Source: an uncultured Paracoccus sp.
GTDB lineage: Bacteria > Pseudomonadota > Alphaproteobacteria > Rhodobacterales > Rhodobacteraceae
Direction of reading: 5' to 3'
DNA: 64,000 nucleotides
Assembly (NCBI RefSeq): GCF_937873615.1
Contig: NZ_CALMYP010000067.1
Span: forward strand, 1 to 64,000
Numbering within the stretch: position 1 is the stretch's first letter; each line of letters starts with the position of its first letter. The position numbers and the translations under genes are program-made. This document shows, piece by piece, positions 33,829 to 43,563 of the stretch. The notes below the pieces were generated by a model. That model saw nothing but the letters and a program-made list of their open reading frames with translations, ran no database searches and had not been told where the DNA came from.

Positions 33829-33904
33829 TGGTGCCCGGAGGCGGATTCGAACCACCGACACGCGGATTTTCAATCCGCTGCTCTACCAACTGAGCTATCC
33901 GGGC
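33829..33904 (-). tRNA. tRNA-Phe (GAA)
   Basis: A 76-nt tRNA with encoded CCA. The acceptor stem is GCCCGGA with TCCGGGC, discriminator A; the D-arm is TAGCTCAGTTGGTAGAGC; the anticodon loop ATTGAAAAT holds GAA; and the T-arm has GGTTCGAATCC. It is transcribed after yacG (66 bp gap). Its 3' end faces the accessory block at 20.2-33.4 kb, the usual orientation for an integration site. Confidence 0.97.
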
Positions 33905-33970
33905 ACATCAGCCTTGGCTGAGGTTGGGCGTATTTACGCAACGCGCCGTGCGGTGTCCAGACCGAAAACG

Positions 33971-34129
33971 CTATTCTTCGTCATGAGTTTCGGCAGGATG
34001 CGCCTTGTCGCCCGGAATGACGTAATCGCCGCGCAACCACCGCGCCAGGTCGATATCGGCGCAGCGTTTGGAACAGAAGGGATGATACTCGGGAAGAGAG
34101 GGCTTCCTGCAGATCGGACAGCGCGACAT
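33971..34129 (-). CDS. yacG: Zinc-ribbon protein YacG (DNA gyrase inhibitor family)
   Basis: A 52-residue protein with four zinc ligands: [20 protein letters not shown], followed by [17 protein letters not shown]. In E. coli YacG binds GyrB and inhibits gyrase. Its ATG shares one base with the stop of the RNase G-like gene, so the two are translationally coupled, as in many alphaproteobacteria. The acidic C-terminus (HPAETHDEE) is normal for the family. Confidence 0.9.
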   Translation of the reverse strand: MSRCPICRKPSLPEYHPFCSKRCADIDLARWLRGDYVIPGDKAHPAETHDEE

Positions 34130-35169
34130 CACCCCTCCCTCGCGATCAGGGACAGCGGGATGCGGTCGCGCTTGCGGCTGAGTTCGAACAGCCCCATCGC
34201 CGTCCAGCCCGACAGCGCCGTATCGGCCCCATCGGCGCGGAAAGCCTTTTTCAGCTCCTGCTCCAGCGTGCCGCGGTCGCGCTTCGACATTGGCGCGAAA
34301 TCGACGACGACCTGACCGCCAAGACCGCGCAGGCGCAACTGGCGCGGCAGTTCGCGGGCAAGCGCGATATTGGCCTTCAGACCGGCGGCGGGGGAATGGT
34401 CGCGGCCGGTATTGACGTCGATGGCGACAAGGGCGCGGGTGGGCTCGATCGCGGCGAAACCGCCGCCGGGCAAGGGCAGGCTGTCCGACAGAAGCGCGTG
34501 CAGTGCATCGGTCGCATCGTCGGGCAGCAGATCGAATTCCTCGATACTGTCGGGCGGCGGTTCGGCCCAGTCGCGCCAGGCGGTGTCGGCAGGCGTGGGG
34601 GCATCGAGCAGCAGTTCCTCGGAACCCTGAAGATCGCCGGTGATGGCCATGGCGATGTCGAGGACCTGACCGAGTTCCTCGGCAATGTCCTGATCGTCCG
34701 CCCATTCGGCGGCGCTGCGCAGGATCACCCCGCAATCGCGACCGGCAAGGATCTCATCTCCCACAGCTTGCAACGCCGCGCGGCGGTCGGGATCGGCGAT
34801 GCTGCGCGAGACGTTCACCCCCGGCTTGCCCGGCGTGGCAATGGCATGACGACCCCGAATCAGCAGGCGGGAATTCAGCGGCACGGCCTTGCCGGGCTCG
34901 GCCACGCCGCTGACCTGGACCAGCACCGGCTGCCCCTCGCCCAGACCCGCACGGTCGCGCAGATAGCCGCTTTCGCCGCCCGGCAGGGTGACGAAGACAC
35001 CGCCCTGCCCCTTGATCAGCCGGTTGACCCTGCCGCGCAGGATGGCACCGGGGGCGAAGGGCACCAATTCGCCCGGGTCGATGGCGAAATCCTCCAGTCG
35101 GCCATCGACCAGAAGCACGGCACCGTCACGACCGAAGACCTGCCCCAACAGGATCTGGCGTCCCTTCAT
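34129..35169 (-). CDS. Short RNase E/G-family ribonuclease
   Basis: A 346-residue endoribonuclease of the RNase E/G family. An S1-like RNA-binding region is at about 35-70 ([19 protein letters not shown]). The metal-binding acidic residues appear in [12 protein letters not shown] and [11 protein letters not shown]. The protein ends soon after the catalytic region and lacks the CPXCXG zinc-link of E. coli RNase E/G, so it is about 140 residues shorter than RNase G. It probably takes part in rRNA or tRNA processing, in keeping with its position between maf/infA and tRNA-Phe. It follows maf by 4 bp. Confidence 0.87.
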   Translation of the reverse strand: MKGRQILLGQVFGRDGAVLLVDGRLEDFAIDPGELVPFAPGAILRGRVNRLIKGQGGVFVTLPGGESGYLRDRAGLGEGQPVLVQVSGVAEPGKAVPLNSRLLIRGRHAIATPGKPGVNVSRSIADPDRRAALQAVGDEILAGRDCGVILRSAAEWADDQDIAEELGQVLDIAMAITGDLQGSEELLLDAPTPADTAWRDWAEPPPDSIEEFDLLPDDATDALHALLSDSLPLPGGGFAAIEPTRALVAIDVNTGRDHSPAAGLKANIALARELPRQLRLRGLGGQVVVDFAPMSKRDRGTLEQELKKAFRADGADTALSGWTAMGLFELSRKRDRIPLSLIAREG

Positions 35170-35173
35170 CGGT

Positions 35174-35758
35174 TCACATCCTTTCCGCCGCAGCGGCTTT
35201 CAGAAGCCCGGCGGTTTCCGCCAGCGGCAGGCCGACGACGCCGGTAAACGACCCCGAAATCCAGCTGACGAAGGCCCCGGCATGGCCTTGCACGGCATAG
35301 CCGCCGGCCTTGCCCTGCCATTCGCCGGTATCGAGATAGGCGGCGATCTCGGCCTCGTCGAGCGGGCGCATCTTCACGATGGTCTCGACCAGCCGGAACC
35401 AGTGCCGGTCGCCGCGACGCAGGGCCACAGCCGTCATGACGCGATGCCGGCGGCCCGAGAGAAGCTTCAGGAAATCCCGCGCCTCGCCCCGATCCTCGGG
35501 CTTGCCGAGGATACGCCGGCCGGCGGTCACCACGGTATCGGCGGTCAGCACGGCCTCATCCGGGGCGGCGGGAATGGCGGCACATTTCTCGACTGCCATG
35601 CGCCGGACATAGTTGCGCGCAACCTCTCCGCGATGCGGGGTCTCGTCGATATCGGCAGGCCGGATCGCGTCGGGGGTAATGCCGATCTGGGCCAGCAGCT
35701 CCTGCCGGCGCGGGCTGGCAGAGCCGAGGATCAGGCGGAAGGGGGCATTGGCAGTCAT
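35174..35758 (-). CDS. maf: Maf-family nucleotide pyrophosphatase
   Basis: A 194-residue protein that hydrolyses non-canonical or pyrimidine nucleoside triphosphates to monophosphates, a house-cleaning role linked to septum control. Conserved parts are [26 protein letters not shown] (catalytic Asp region) and [20 protein letters not shown] chose ATG 35758 ([11 protein letters not shown]), which fits the family start; an ATG six codons upstream is possible. It lies 90 bp after infA and is followed by the RNase G-like gene. Confidence 0.9.
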   Translation of the reverse strand: MTANAPFRLILGSASPRRQELLAQIGITPDAIRPADIDETPHRGEVARNYVRRMAVEKCAAIPAAPDEAVLTADTVVTAGRRILGKPEDRGEARDFLKLLSGRRHRVMTAVALRRGDRHWFRLVETIVKMRPLDEAEIAAYLDTGEWQGKAGGYAVQGHAGAFVSWISGSFTGVVGLPLAETAGLLKAAAAERM

Positions 35759-35848
35759 AGCGGGGCCGAATCTCATGGTCGCGTCGGCCTAGCGCGAAAT
35801 GCGGGCGGTGAAAACAGCCGGCTTGCGCCGCCGCCCCACATGCATCGC

Positions 35849-36067
35849 TTAGCGGAAGCGATAATTGATGCGACCCTTTGTCAGGTCGTAAGTGTTCATT
35901 TCCACCTGAACCTTGTCGCCGGCCAGAACCCGGATGCGGTTCTTCCGCATCTTACCTGCCATATGCGCGATGATCTCATGGCCGTTTTCAAGCTCGACCC
36001 GGAATGTCGCATTCGGCAGGAGTTCCTTCACGACGCCGGGAAATTCGAGCATTTCTTCCTTGGCCAT
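35849..36067 (-). CDS. infA: Translation initiation factor IF-1
   Basis: A 72-residue OB-fold protein, the exact length of the family, with [40 protein letters not shown] and [15 protein letters not shown]-1 occupies the ribosomal A site during initiation. The ATG at 36067 follows AAGGAGTGACC, a strong site. It opens the infA-maf-RNase G-yacG group. Confidence 0.98.
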   Translation of the reverse strand: MAKEEMLEFPGVVKELLPNATFRVELENGHEIIAHMAGKMRKNRIRVLAGDKVQVEMNTYDLTKGRINYRFR

Positions 36068-36145
36068 GGTCACTCCTTGATTGCGTGCCTGCGGACATCG
36101 CAAGCGCGCGTTAAATGCGACCGCAGCCGCAGATAATCAAGGGGA

Positions 36146-36166
36146 AAAGCGCCGGATGCGCGCTTT
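36146..36166. terminator. Hairpin between the symporter-kinase gene and infA
   Basis: AAAGCGC (36146-36152) pairs with GCGCTTT (36160-36166). Read on the minus strand the stem is followed by TCCCC, so it is a possible terminator for the kinase gene, about 100 bp past its stop and 80 bp before infA. Confidence 0.35.
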
Positions 36167-36267
36167 CCGGCTTGGGCGTGGCAAAACAGGCGCGAAACCG
36201 ACCCTGCAAACCGTCCGAGAGACATGTCGCAGGCCCGATTCGCAGCCCGGACCTTGCTTGCCCTCGT

Positions 36268-38913
36268 TCAGGACGTTTCTGCGGAGGCGCCCAGTCCCGG
36301 CGGACGCACCGGAAGTTCCAGCCGGAAGGCCGCGCCGTCATGGCCCGGCAGATAGGTGATGGTCCCGCCAAGCGCCGTCATCACCTCGCGCGAGATCGCC
36401 AGCCCCAGCCCCGCCCCGCCCGCCCGTGCGGGATCGTTCAGGCGCGAGAATTTCTCGAAAACCAGGTCCTGCTGCTCAGCCGGAATGCCCGATCCGTTAT
36501 CCATGACCGTGATCTGGGTGCCGTCCGTCAGCTTGCGGGTGCGGATGGTCAGCACCGGACGAGCGGCATCGCAATATTTACGGGCATTGCCGATCAGGTT
36601 GATCAGCACCTGCAGCAGCCGGTCGGCATCGGTCATGACCATGATCTGCTCGGTCGGTGTATCGCGGTCGATGCGCAATTCGGCACCGCTGCCTAGGGCG
36701 GAACTGGCCTCGATCGCGCGCGAGATCAGGTCGTGGAGGTTGACCACCGAAGAGGACAGCCGCGCCCGCCCGCTTTCCAGCACCGAAAGGTCCAGCAGAT
36801 CGTCCAGCAGCCGGGTCAGGCGCGTGGCTTCCTCATTGATGATGCCGGCGAAACGCTCGCGATCCTCGGGCGACAGGTCGGGCAGTTTCAGCAGTTCGGA
36901 AAAGGCCCGGACCGAGGTCATCGGCGTGCGCAATTCATGGCTGATCTGGCCCAGGAAGGCATCCTTCTGCACCGACAGCGCGGTCAGGCGGTCATTGGCC
37001 TCCTGCAGGCTGCGGGCGGTGCGGGCCAACTCGTCTGAATCGTCCTCAAGCTGGCGGGCGCGTTCCTTGGCGCGCTGCGCCTCTCCGGCCACGGCCATCA
37101 GTTCGGACATGGTGGTCTGCCGCTGACCGGCGACCTGGGCCAGCATGGCATGGGCCGTGGCCGTGCCCATGGACCCCGCCAGCCGGCGTTCCAGCCGCGA
37201 CAGGAAACTGGCGGTGACATCGGGCAGGAAGCCGGATTTGCCCTGCCGGTCGGCCTCGGACCGGAAGAAGAGCAACGCCTCGTCCCCGCCCCAGACGCGC
37301 CGCGCCAGCGTCAGCAGCGCCTCGGCCCGGACTGCGCCCTCGGGCCTCACGGCACCGCCGGCCATGGTCGCCTCGGGCGAGACGGCATGGACGAAGGACA
37401 GGCCCTGCAGCCGTTCCTGCGGGTCCGGCAGGGTCAGCAGCGAGACGGCGGTGAAACAGGCGATGTTCAGCCCCAGCGAGACGAAGACCGCCCCCGCCAG
37501 TGGATCGACAGGGCCGAGATCGGGCAGCCCGCGCAGCCCGAGCGAGGGCAGAAAGACCCAGAGCAGCCAGATCGCGCTGCCCATGCAGATCCCTGCATAG
37601 GCCCCCTTGCGCGTGGCACCGCGCCACAGAAGCCCGCCCAGCATGGCCGGAAGAAGCTGCGCCACGCCGACAAAGGCCACCGTGCCCATGGCCGCCAGTG
37701 CCTGCCCGCCGCCAATGGCCTGATACAGCGCGCCCGCCCCGATCACCGCCATGATCGCGATCCGGCGCGAGGCCAGAAGCGGGCCGCGGATATCGGCCGG
37801 GGCGGTATCGCTCGCATCAATCCGGCGCAGCGCCAGAAACAGCGGCACCAGCCAGTGGTTCGAGACCATGGTCGCCAGTGCAATCGTGCTGATGATGACC
37901 ATCGAAGTGGCGGAACTCAGCCCGCCGAGAAAGACCAGAAGCGCCAGCCCGTCCGCCCCCTGCGACAAGGGAAGGTGCAGAACGTAAAGGTCCGGGGCGG
38001 CATCCGCAGGCAGCATCTCCTTGCCGATCACGGCGATGGGCAACACGAACAGCGACATCGCCATGAGATAGGCAGGAAAGGCCCAGGCGGCAGAGGTCAG
38101 TGGGGTCTCGTCGGCGGGCTCGATCACCATGACCTGGAACATGCGCGGCAGGGTCAGAAGCGCCGCCGCCGAAACCGCGATCAGCGCCGTCCAGCGGTCC
38201 GGGCGCAGGGTCCAGCCGGCGGCGTCTGGCTGGGCGGCGCGCGCGGCGATCCGGGCCAGCATGTCGGCAGGGCCATCGGCCAGCCCCCAGACCACCCAGA
38301 TGCCAAGCGCGATGAAGGCCAGAAGCTTCACCATCGCCTCGACCGCGATGGCCATGACCACGCCGTGATGACGCTCGTCGGCAGCAAGATTGCGGGTGCC
38401 GAACAGGATGGCGAAGACGGCAAGCCCCACGGCGACCCAGCCATCCAGCGGCCCGGAGGGCAGATCCCCCGGGCTGAAGGCCGCGAAGGAGACCGAGATG
38501 GATTGCAGTTGCAGCGCCAGATAGGGCGTGGCCGCGATCAGCGCGATCAGGGTAATCAGCGCCGCCAGCGGGTTCGACTTGCCGAAGCGGGCCGAAACGA
38601 GATCGGCGACCGAGGTGACACGGTGCAGGCGCGAGACCCGCACCAGCCGCCGCAGCCCCCACCAGCTTCCCGCCAGCACGATGGTCGGACCAAGATAGAT
38701 CGTCGCGAATTCCAGCCCCGAGCGGCTGGCATAGCCGACCGCGCCGTAAAACGTCCAGGCCGAGCAATAGACCGAAAGCGACAGCGTATAGACGATGGGC
38801 TTGTCGGTCCATCGCGTCCGCCCGCGCGCGGCGGCGCGGTCGGCGGCCCAGGCGACCGTGAACAGCAGACCGACATAGCCGAGTGCGGCCAGGATCAGCG
38901 TGTCAAAGCTCAT
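36268..38913 (-). CDS. Sodium/solute symporter-like sensor histidine kinase (CrbS-like)
   Basis: An 881-residue membrane sensor. The N-terminal ~550 residues form an SLC5-type symporter domain with about 13 hydrophobic spans, for example VYTLSLSVYCSAWTFYGAVG and GLALLVFLGGLSSATSMVII. A linker and coiled coil (about 590-660) follow, then HisKA with GQISHELRTPMTSVRAFSEL and HATPase with LINLIGNARKY and DNGSGIP. CrbS of Vibrio and Pseudomonas has this layout and controls acetate use through CrbR and acs. I place the start at ATG 38913 (MSFDTLILAAL), 11 bp inside the small membrane protein gene. The response regulator is two genes upstream in the operon. Acetate or another short-chain acid as signal is inferred. 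Confidence 0.88.
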   Translation of the reverse strand: MSFDTLILAALGYVGLLFTVAWAADRAAARGRTRWTDKPIVYTLSLSVYCSAWTFYGAVGYASRSGLEFATIYLGPTIVLAGSWWGLRRLVRVSRLHRVTSVADLVSARFGKSNPLAALITLIALIAATPYLALQLQSISVSFAAFSPGDLPSGPLDGWVAVGLAVFAILFGTRNLAADERHHGVVMAIAVEAMVKLLAFIALGIWVVWGLADGPADMLARIAARAAQPDAAGWTLRPDRWTALIAVSAAALLTLPRMFQVMVIEPADETPLTSAAWAFPAYLMAMSLFVLPIAVIGKEMLPADAAPDLYVLHLPLSQGADGLALLVFLGGLSSATSMVIISTIALATMVSNHWLVPLFLALRRIDASDTAPADIRGPLLASRRIAIMAVIGAGALYQAIGGGQALAAMGTVAFVGVAQLLPAMLGGLLWRGATRKGAYAGICMGSAIWLLWVFLPSLGLRGLPDLGPVDPLAGAVFVSLGLNIACFTAVSLLTLPDPQERLQGLSFVHAVSPEATMAGGAVRPEGAVRAEALLTLARRVWGGDEALLFFRSEADRQGKSGFLPDVTASFLSRLERRLAGSMGTATAHAMLAQVAGQRQTTMSELMAVAGEAQRAKERARQLEDDSDELARTARSLQEANDRLTALSVQKDAFLGQISHELRTPMTSVRAFSELLKLPDLSPEDRERFAGIINEEATRLTRLLDDLLDLSVLESGRARLSSSVVNLHDLISRAIEASSALGSGAELRIDRDTPTEQIMVMTDADRLLQVLINLIGNARKYCDAARPVLTIRTRKLTDGTQITVMDNGSGIPAEQQDLVFEKFSRLNDPARAGGAGLGLAISREVMTALGGTITYLPGHDGAAFRLELPVRPPGLGASAETS

Positions 38914-39166
38914 CTTTCGGGGCCTCTGTCGGCAGCGGACGGCCAAGGCGGCGATGCAGCAGCCCCGAGGCGATGACGATCAGCAGCCAGACCGCGAACA
39001 GCCCGACCATGCCGAGCGCGCCGGACAGGGCGGAAGGCATCAGCCAGACCGGCACCAGAAGCAGGACGATCGTCGCCATCGGCAGCAGCCGCGCCGCGTC
39101 CTGCAGGCGGCGGCGGCGATAGGCGGCGCGTTCCAGAAAGATCGGGCCTTCGGGCGGCAGGCTCAT
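38903..39166 (-). CDS. Small membrane protein between CrbR-like regulator and CrbS-like kinase
   Basis: An 87-residue protein with two hydrophobic segments (about 28-46 and 49-70) and basic flanks. It overlaps the response-regulator stop by 4 bp (ATGA) and the kinase start by 11 bp, so its synthesis is tied to both. I recognise no named family. A role as accessory subunit of the symporter-like sensor is plausible; this is inferred from the overlaps. Confidence 0.75.
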   Translation of the reverse strand: MSLPPEGPIFLERAAYRRRRLQDAARLLPMATIVLLLVPVWLMPSALSGALGMVGLFAVWLLIVIASGLLHRRLGRPLPTEAPKDEL

Positions 39167-39540
39167 CCGGCGGCGCCCAGCATATCGCGGACCACCTGGC
39201 GCAGTTCTGCATTGTCGAAGGGCTTGGCCAGCACCCGGTCGGCCGCGTCAGAGGCAACGCCGCTGCGCCCGGCGGTGCCGCGCGCCGTCAGCAGCAGCAC
39301 CGGCGTCGGACGAAGCGCCGGATCGGCGCGCAGATCGTCCAGCACCTCCAGCCCCGACCGGACCGGCAGCATCACGTCGAGGATGAGCAGGCGCGGCCTG
39401 AGCGCGCGGATCCGGTCAAGCGCCTCGCCGCCCTCGTGCCAATGCTGCATCTGCCAGCCCTCGCGCGACAGGATGAAGCGGATCGCCTCGGCGATGTTCG
39501 GCTCGTCCTCGATCAGCAGAATGTCGGTGCCCGATGTCAT
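39163..39540 (-). CDS. Stand-alone receiver-domain response regulator
   Basis: A 125-residue receiver domain with no output domain. It has the acidic pair in LLIEDEPNIAEAI, phospho-acceptor Asp55 in LLILDVMLPVRSG, Thr in LLLTARG and Lys in RVLAKPFDNAEL. Start is taken at ATG 39540; a GTG three bases upstream is possible. Encoded with the symporter-like kinase, it is probably its first phosphorylation partner. Lacking a DNA-binding domain, it may act through protein contacts or a phosphorelay, unlike classical CrbR, which has a LuxR-type output. Confidence 0.88.
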   Translation of the reverse strand: MTSGTDILLIEDEPNIAEAIRFILSREGWQMQHWHEGGEALDRIRALRPRLLILDVMLPVRSGLEVLDDLRADPALRPTPVLLLTARGTAGRSGVASDAADRVLAKPFDNAELRQVVRDMLGAAG

Positions 39541-39636
39541 CACTGCCCCCTTCCCCGCGCCAGATTAGGCACGCGACCGCCCCGCTTGTCAAAGCGCCAG
39601 AGGCCCGCCGCGTGCTAACGCTGCGGCGCTGTCGCC

Positions 39637-40860
39637 TTATCGCTGCAGAATCGAGGCGACGCGACGGCCCGGGCAATCGCTGCGCGGGCAGATACGGCAG
39701 GTCGGCCCGACCGGGATGGCGGGGCCGTCTTCTTCGGCAACCGGGCGCATCAGCATTACCGCGCGGCTGAGGACCGGCGCAGCGATTGACGCCGCCGGCA
39801 GCCGTCGGGCGATGGCAAGCGCGCGCAGGCGCTGCCCGGTCTCTGTCTCAATCAGCCGTTCGACCGGGGCGCCGGGCTGGGCCAGGGCCTCGAAGATCGG
39901 CAGCATGGCGCAGGGATCGCCGGCGCGGAAGGCGCCCATGCCGCGTGCCGGACGACGAAAGATCACGCCACCGGCCCCGTCACAGATCAGCAGGCCCGAA
40001 TCGGGCTCGATCCCGGCCAGCCGCCGCAGCACCAGATCCAGCGGCTTGTCCTGCTGCACCGCCAGTCGCATCGGGTCAGCGCCTTCGGCCCCTACCAATC
40101 GCTCATCGGGAAGGGCCGCGCGATCCGCCGCTTCAATCTCCGACCAGTCCCGGGCCAGATCCCGGGCCGCATCCGTGGCGGGTCCTTCGGCGGGACGACC
40201 CTCGGCAATCCAGGCCTCGAACTCCTCCTGCGGGGGCAAAAGCGCCGCGTCCTGCTCGAAGCTTTCCAGATAGGCGACGAGCGCCTGCGCCGTGACCGAC
40301 AGCCGGCGGCTGTCCTGATCGAGATTGCCGTGAAACCGCGCGCGCCAATCCGGCGTCATCTCGGGTTCCTGCACAAGGATCGAGGCGGTCGAGCGCAGCG
40401 AGGTCACTGCCGAAAGCACCTCGTGCAGCGTGTCCAGCAGATAGGGATTGCGGGTCATCCGGTCGGACAGGCCAGCGAGCCGCCGCTCCAGCCCATCGGC
40501 CTGCTGGGTCAGCGCCACGACCAGCCCGGCCCAGCCCGGCATCCTTGTGGCGAATTCGGCCATGCGCCCGGCCTCGACCGCGATATTGTCGGGGGCGGCC
40601 GCCACCGCGACACGCAAGCCAGCCAGCAGCGATTCCTCGCGCCCGGCCTCCAACTCCTCCTCGGTGGTGCCAAGTACCTCGGCCAGACGGGCGCGCACCG
40701 GGGCGGTCAGGCTGCGCCGGTCATGTTCGATCAGGTTCAGATAGGCCGGAGAGATCCCCGCCGCATGGGCCATCTCGGCCTGGGCGCGGCCCTGCGCCAG
40801 ACGCAGCTCGCGGATGCGGGCACCGGCAGAGATGCGGGAGGGGGTGTTCTGCGGACTCAT
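39637..40860 (-). CDS. XRE-family short-chain acyl-CoA-type regulator (ScfR-like)
   Basis: A 407-residue regulator. The N-terminal helix-turn-helix (about 10-70) includes LRLAQGRAQAEMAHAAGISP and YLNLIEHDRRSLTAPVRARL. The C-terminal half matches the DUF2083/ScfR-PrpR-RamB type, ending in the Cys cluster TCRICPRSDCPGRR. Such regulators sense propionyl- or other short-chain acyl-CoA and control carboxylic-acid metabolism. It lies 96 bp upstream of the receiver gene on the same strand, next to a CrbS-like sensor, which points to a shared theme of acetate/short-chain acid response. Ligand identity is inferred. Confidence 0.82.
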   Translation of the reverse strand: MSPQNTPSRISAGARIRELRLAQGRAQAEMAHAAGISPAYLNLIEHDRRSLTAPVRARLAEVLGTTEEELEAGREESLLAGLRVAVAAAPDNIAVEAGRMAEFATRMPGWAGLVVALTQQADGLERRLAGLSDRMTRNPYLLDTLHEVLSAVTSLRSTASILVQEPEMTPDWRARFHGNLDQDSRRLSVTAQALVAYLESFEQDAALLPPQEEFEAWIAEGRPAEGPATDAARDLARDWSEIEAADRAALPDERLVGAEGADPMRLAVQQDKPLDLVLRRLAGIEPDSGLLICDGAGGVIFRRPARGMGAFRAGDPCAMLPIFEALAQPGAPVERLIETETGQRLRALAIARRLPAASIAAPVLSRAVMLMRPVAEEDGPAIPVGPTCRICPRSDCPGRRVASILQR

Positions 40861-40935
40861 CTTTACAGAAAAGCCGAAGCGGCGAAATCAAGCAAGCATT
40901 TGCTTGAGCGACAGATTTACAGATCGGCGATGATT

Positions 40936-41778
40936 TTACAGCCGCAAGCCGTGACGCCCGGCCAGATCGGTGAAGAACTGCCAGGCCACCCGACCCGAGC
41001 GCGCCCCGCGTGTCGCCTGCCACTCGATCGCTTCGGCGCGCAGCGCCTCGTCCCCGATCTCCAGCCCATAGGCGTCGCAATAGCCCCGGATCATCTGCAG
41101 GTATTCGTCCTGCGCACAGGGATGAAAACCCAGCCACAGCCCGAAACGGTCGGACAGAGAGACCTTTTCCTCGACCGCCTCGCCGGGATGGATGGCGGTC
41201 GCGCGTTCGTTGTCGATCATGTCGCGCGGCATCAGGTGACGCCGGTTCGAGGTCGCATAGAGGATCACATTGTCCGGTCGCCCGGCCAGCCCGCCATCCA
41301 GCACCGCCTTCAGCGATTTGTATTGCGTATCGTCATGGCTGAAGGACAGGTCATCGGCGAACAGCACGAAACGCTTGTCTTCGGCATGACCCAGAACGGA
41401 CAGCAGCCGACCGACGCTGTCCAGATCCTCGCGCGCGATCTCGACCAGCACCAGCGGCAGGCCCTGCGCGCGTGCCTCGGCATGGGCGGCCTTCACCAGG
41501 CTGGACTTGCCCATCCCGCGCGCACCCCAGAGCAACGCATTATTCGCCGCATGGCCGCGCGCGAATTGCAGCGTATTGGCCAGCAGCGTGTCGCGGGCGC
41601 GGTCGATGCCGACCAGTTGGGACAGATCGACCCGGTTGACCTTGGTCACGGCTTCCAGCCGGTCGGGATTGGTGTGCCAGATATAGGCATCGGCCTCGGC
41701 GAAGCTGGGCGCGGGTGCGGGCGCAGGGGCCAGACGCTCCAACGCCGCGGCAATGCGGGTCAGGGCCGCGTCATTCAT
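40936..41778 (-). CDS. DUF815-family ATPase
   Basis: A 280-residue P-loop ATPase. Walker A is [17 protein letters not shown], Walker B is [14 protein letters not shown] and the sensor-like region is [18 protein letters not shown]. The substrate-facing N-terminus, [20 protein letters not shown], is typical of the DUF815 family, which is found across alphaproteobacteria and whose biochemical role is not established. The chosen ATG 41778 overlaps the end of tatC by 8 bp, so it belongs to the tat operon. A chaperone or remodelling function is possible. Confidence 0.82.
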   Translation of the reverse strand: MNDAALTRIAAALERLAPAPAPAPSFAEADAYIWHTNPDRLEAVTKVNRVDLSQLVGIDRARDTLLANTLQFARGHAANNALLWGARGMGKSSLVKAAHAEARAQGLPLVLVEIAREDLDSVGRLLSVLGHAEDKRFVLFADDLSFSHDDTQYKSLKAVLDGGLAGRPDNVILYATSNRRHLMPRDMIDNERATAIHPGEAVEEKVSLSDRFGLWLGFHPCAQDEYLQMIRGYCDAYGLEIGDEALRAEAIEWQATRGARSGRVAWQFFTDLAGRHGLRL

Positions 41779-42625
41779 CGACCGGCAGGCCCTGTGCGCG
41801 CAATTCCTCGTTCCGGCGGCGCTCGATCCGGCGGACAAGCTGGATCGAGATCTCGTAAAGCCCGTAAACCACGGTAAACAGCACCACCTGGCTGATCACA
41901 TCGGGCGGGGTCACCACCGCCGCCAGAATCAGGATCAGCACGATGGCATATTTGCGCATGCTGCCGAGACCCGCCGAAGACACCAGCCCCGCCTTGCCCA
42001 TCAGCGTCAGCGCCACCGGCAATTGGAAGGACAGACCGAAGGCAAGGATGAATTTCGTTGTCAGCGACAGGTATTCGCTGACCGAGCCCTGAAAGACGAT
42101 CCCCGCCATCGCGGTCGAGGCGGTCTGCACGGCATCGGGGTCGTCCGGCAATGCCAGCGGTCCCTGCTGGAAGCCCAGGAAGAAGTCATAGGCCATCGGC
42201 AGGATGACGTAATAGGCGAAGGACGCGCCGAGGAAGAACATCACCGGAGAGGCGATCAGGAAGGGCAGGAAGGCCTGCTTCTCGCTGCGGTAAAGGCCGG
42301 GCGCGACGAAGCGCCACATCTGATAGGCAATGACCGGGAAGGCCAGGATGAAGCCGCCGAAAAAGCTGATCTGGATGGCGACGAAGAAGCCTTCCTGCAG
42401 TTTCAGCAGGATCAGCCCGCATTCCTGCCCGCGCCCTTCCAGCGCCGAACAGATCGGCCGGGTCAGGAAGTTATAGACCGGGTTCCAGACCGTATAGCAG
42501 ATCACCATCGCGGCCAGGAAGGCCAGCACCGACCAGATCAGCCGGGTCCGAAGTTCGGCCAGATGCTCGATCAGCGGGGCCGAACTGTCGTCGATCTCGT
42601 CCCCTGTCGCGGGCTTCTCACTCAC
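41771..42625 (-). CDS. tatC: Twin-arginine translocase subunit TatC
   Basis: A 284-residue inner-membrane protein, the receptor for twin-arginine signal peptides. Six hydrophobic spans are visible; conserved parts are [23 protein letters not shown]-less loop [26 protein letters not shown] and [19 protein letters not shown] place the start at GTG 42625 ([13 protein letters not shown]), one base after the tatB stop; longer starts only add arginine-rich sequence read out of the tatB gene. It forms an operon with tatA and tatB upstream and the DUF815 ATPase downstream. Confidence 0.95.
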   Translation of the reverse strand: MSEKPATGDEIDDSSAPLIEHLAELRTRLIWSVLAFLAAMVICYTVWNPVYNFLTRPICSALEGRGQECGLILLKLQEGFFVAIQISFFGGFILAFPVIAYQMWRFVAPGLYRSEKQAFLPFLIASPVMFFLGASFAYYVILPMAYDFFLGFQQGPLALPDDPDAVQTASTAMAGIVFQGSVSEYLSLTTKFILAFGLSFQLPVALTLMGKAGLVSSAGLGSMRKYAIVLILILAAVVTPPDVISQVVLFTVVYGLYEISIQLVRRIERRRNEELRAQGLPVDE

Positions 42626-42626
42626 C

Positions 42627-43112
42627 TCAGGCGTCCTTCGAATCACTGCGCCGAACCGCGTGCAAGCGACGTTGGCCGGCGGGGCTTTCCTGTTGCGGCG
42701 CCTCGGCGAGCGCGGCTGTGGCCGGGGCGGGGGCCGGTGCGACCGAGGCCGGCGTCTCTCCATCGCTCGGTGCCGGGCCGGAGGCCGCAGGATCGGGCTT
42801 GGCGGCGGCGCGCGCGGATGGCATCTTCGGGTCCCATTTCTCGAACCGGTCGGCGGCGCGATCCAGCGCCTCCACCCCGAGCGAGCGTTTCGAGGTCAGG
42901 TTGCGGACATCGTTCAGCGATTTCGTCGCCTCATCCAGACCCGAATCGCGCGCCGCATCCTCCATCGCCGAGGAGAATTCGCGCGCCATCATCCGCACCT
43001 TGCCGGTGATCCGGCCAAGGGCGCGAAACATGTGCGGCAGGTCGCGCGGACCGATCACGATCAGCGCCACCACTCCGATGAGCAGAAGCTCGCTCCAGCC
43101 GATATCCAGCAT
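42627..43112 (-). CDS. tatB: Sec-independent translocase subunit TatB
   Basis: A 161-residue protein: N-terminal membrane helix in [20 protein letters not shown], amphipathic helix [20 protein letters not shown], then a charged segment and a long Ala/Pro-rich C-terminal tail. TatB works with TatC in binding folded precursor proteins. It lies 27 bp after tatA and 1 bp before tatC. The order A-B-C and the tail are normal for alphaproteobacteria. Confidence 0.95.
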   Translation of the reverse strand: MLDIGWSELLLIGVVALIVIGPRDLPHMFRALGRITGKVRMMAREFSSAMEDAARDSGLDEATKSLNDVRNLTSKRSLGVEALDRAADRFEKWDPKMPSARAAAKPDPAASGPAPSDGETPASVAPAPAPATAALAEAPQQESPAGQRRLHAVRRSDSKDA

Positions 43113-43139
43113 CTGGCGCCCCTAACGCGGCCCTGGCCC

Positions 43140-43394
43140 TCAGGCCTGTTTCTGGTCGTCCGGGGTCACGTCGCGCAGCTTTTCGTCGCGCTTGGCCTCT
43201 TCGGTCTTCATTTCGGCGGTCAGTTCGCGGCCGGAATTCTCGACTTCCTCGCTGCCTTCCTTGACGCCCTTCTTGAACGAGCTGATGCCCTTGCCCACCT
43301 CGCCCATCAGCGACGAGACCTTGCCGCGCCCGAACAGCACAAGCACGACAACGGCGATCAGCAGAAGGCCTGGAAGGCCGATATTGTTCAGCAT
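43140..43394 (-). CDS. tatA: Twin-arginine translocase subunit TatA
   Basis: An 84-residue pore-forming subunit with a short N-terminal membrane helix ([20 protein letters not shown]), the hinge FGRGK, and the amphipathic helix [16 protein letters not shown] followed by a charged tail. First gene of the tat operon. TatA multimers form the passage for folded proteins, including periplasmic redox enzymes. Confidence 0.95.
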   Translation of the reverse strand: MLNNIGLPGLLLIAVVVLVLFGRGKVSSLMGEVGKGISSFKKGVKEGSEEVENSGRELTAEMKTEEAKRDEKLRDVTPDDQKQA

Positions 43395-43563
43395 GTCTCT
43401 TTCCCTTCTCGAGCGGGATCGCCCGATGACGCCATATATCTAGGGGGTCCGGGGGGCATTTGCAAAGCCTCGTTTGCGCCGCGCGACGATGTGATCGGGA
43501 CCTTCGCCCCCTCATTCGCGGTCCGGCTTGGCAGCGCCGTCCGGCTGGGCCATAAGCGGGACT

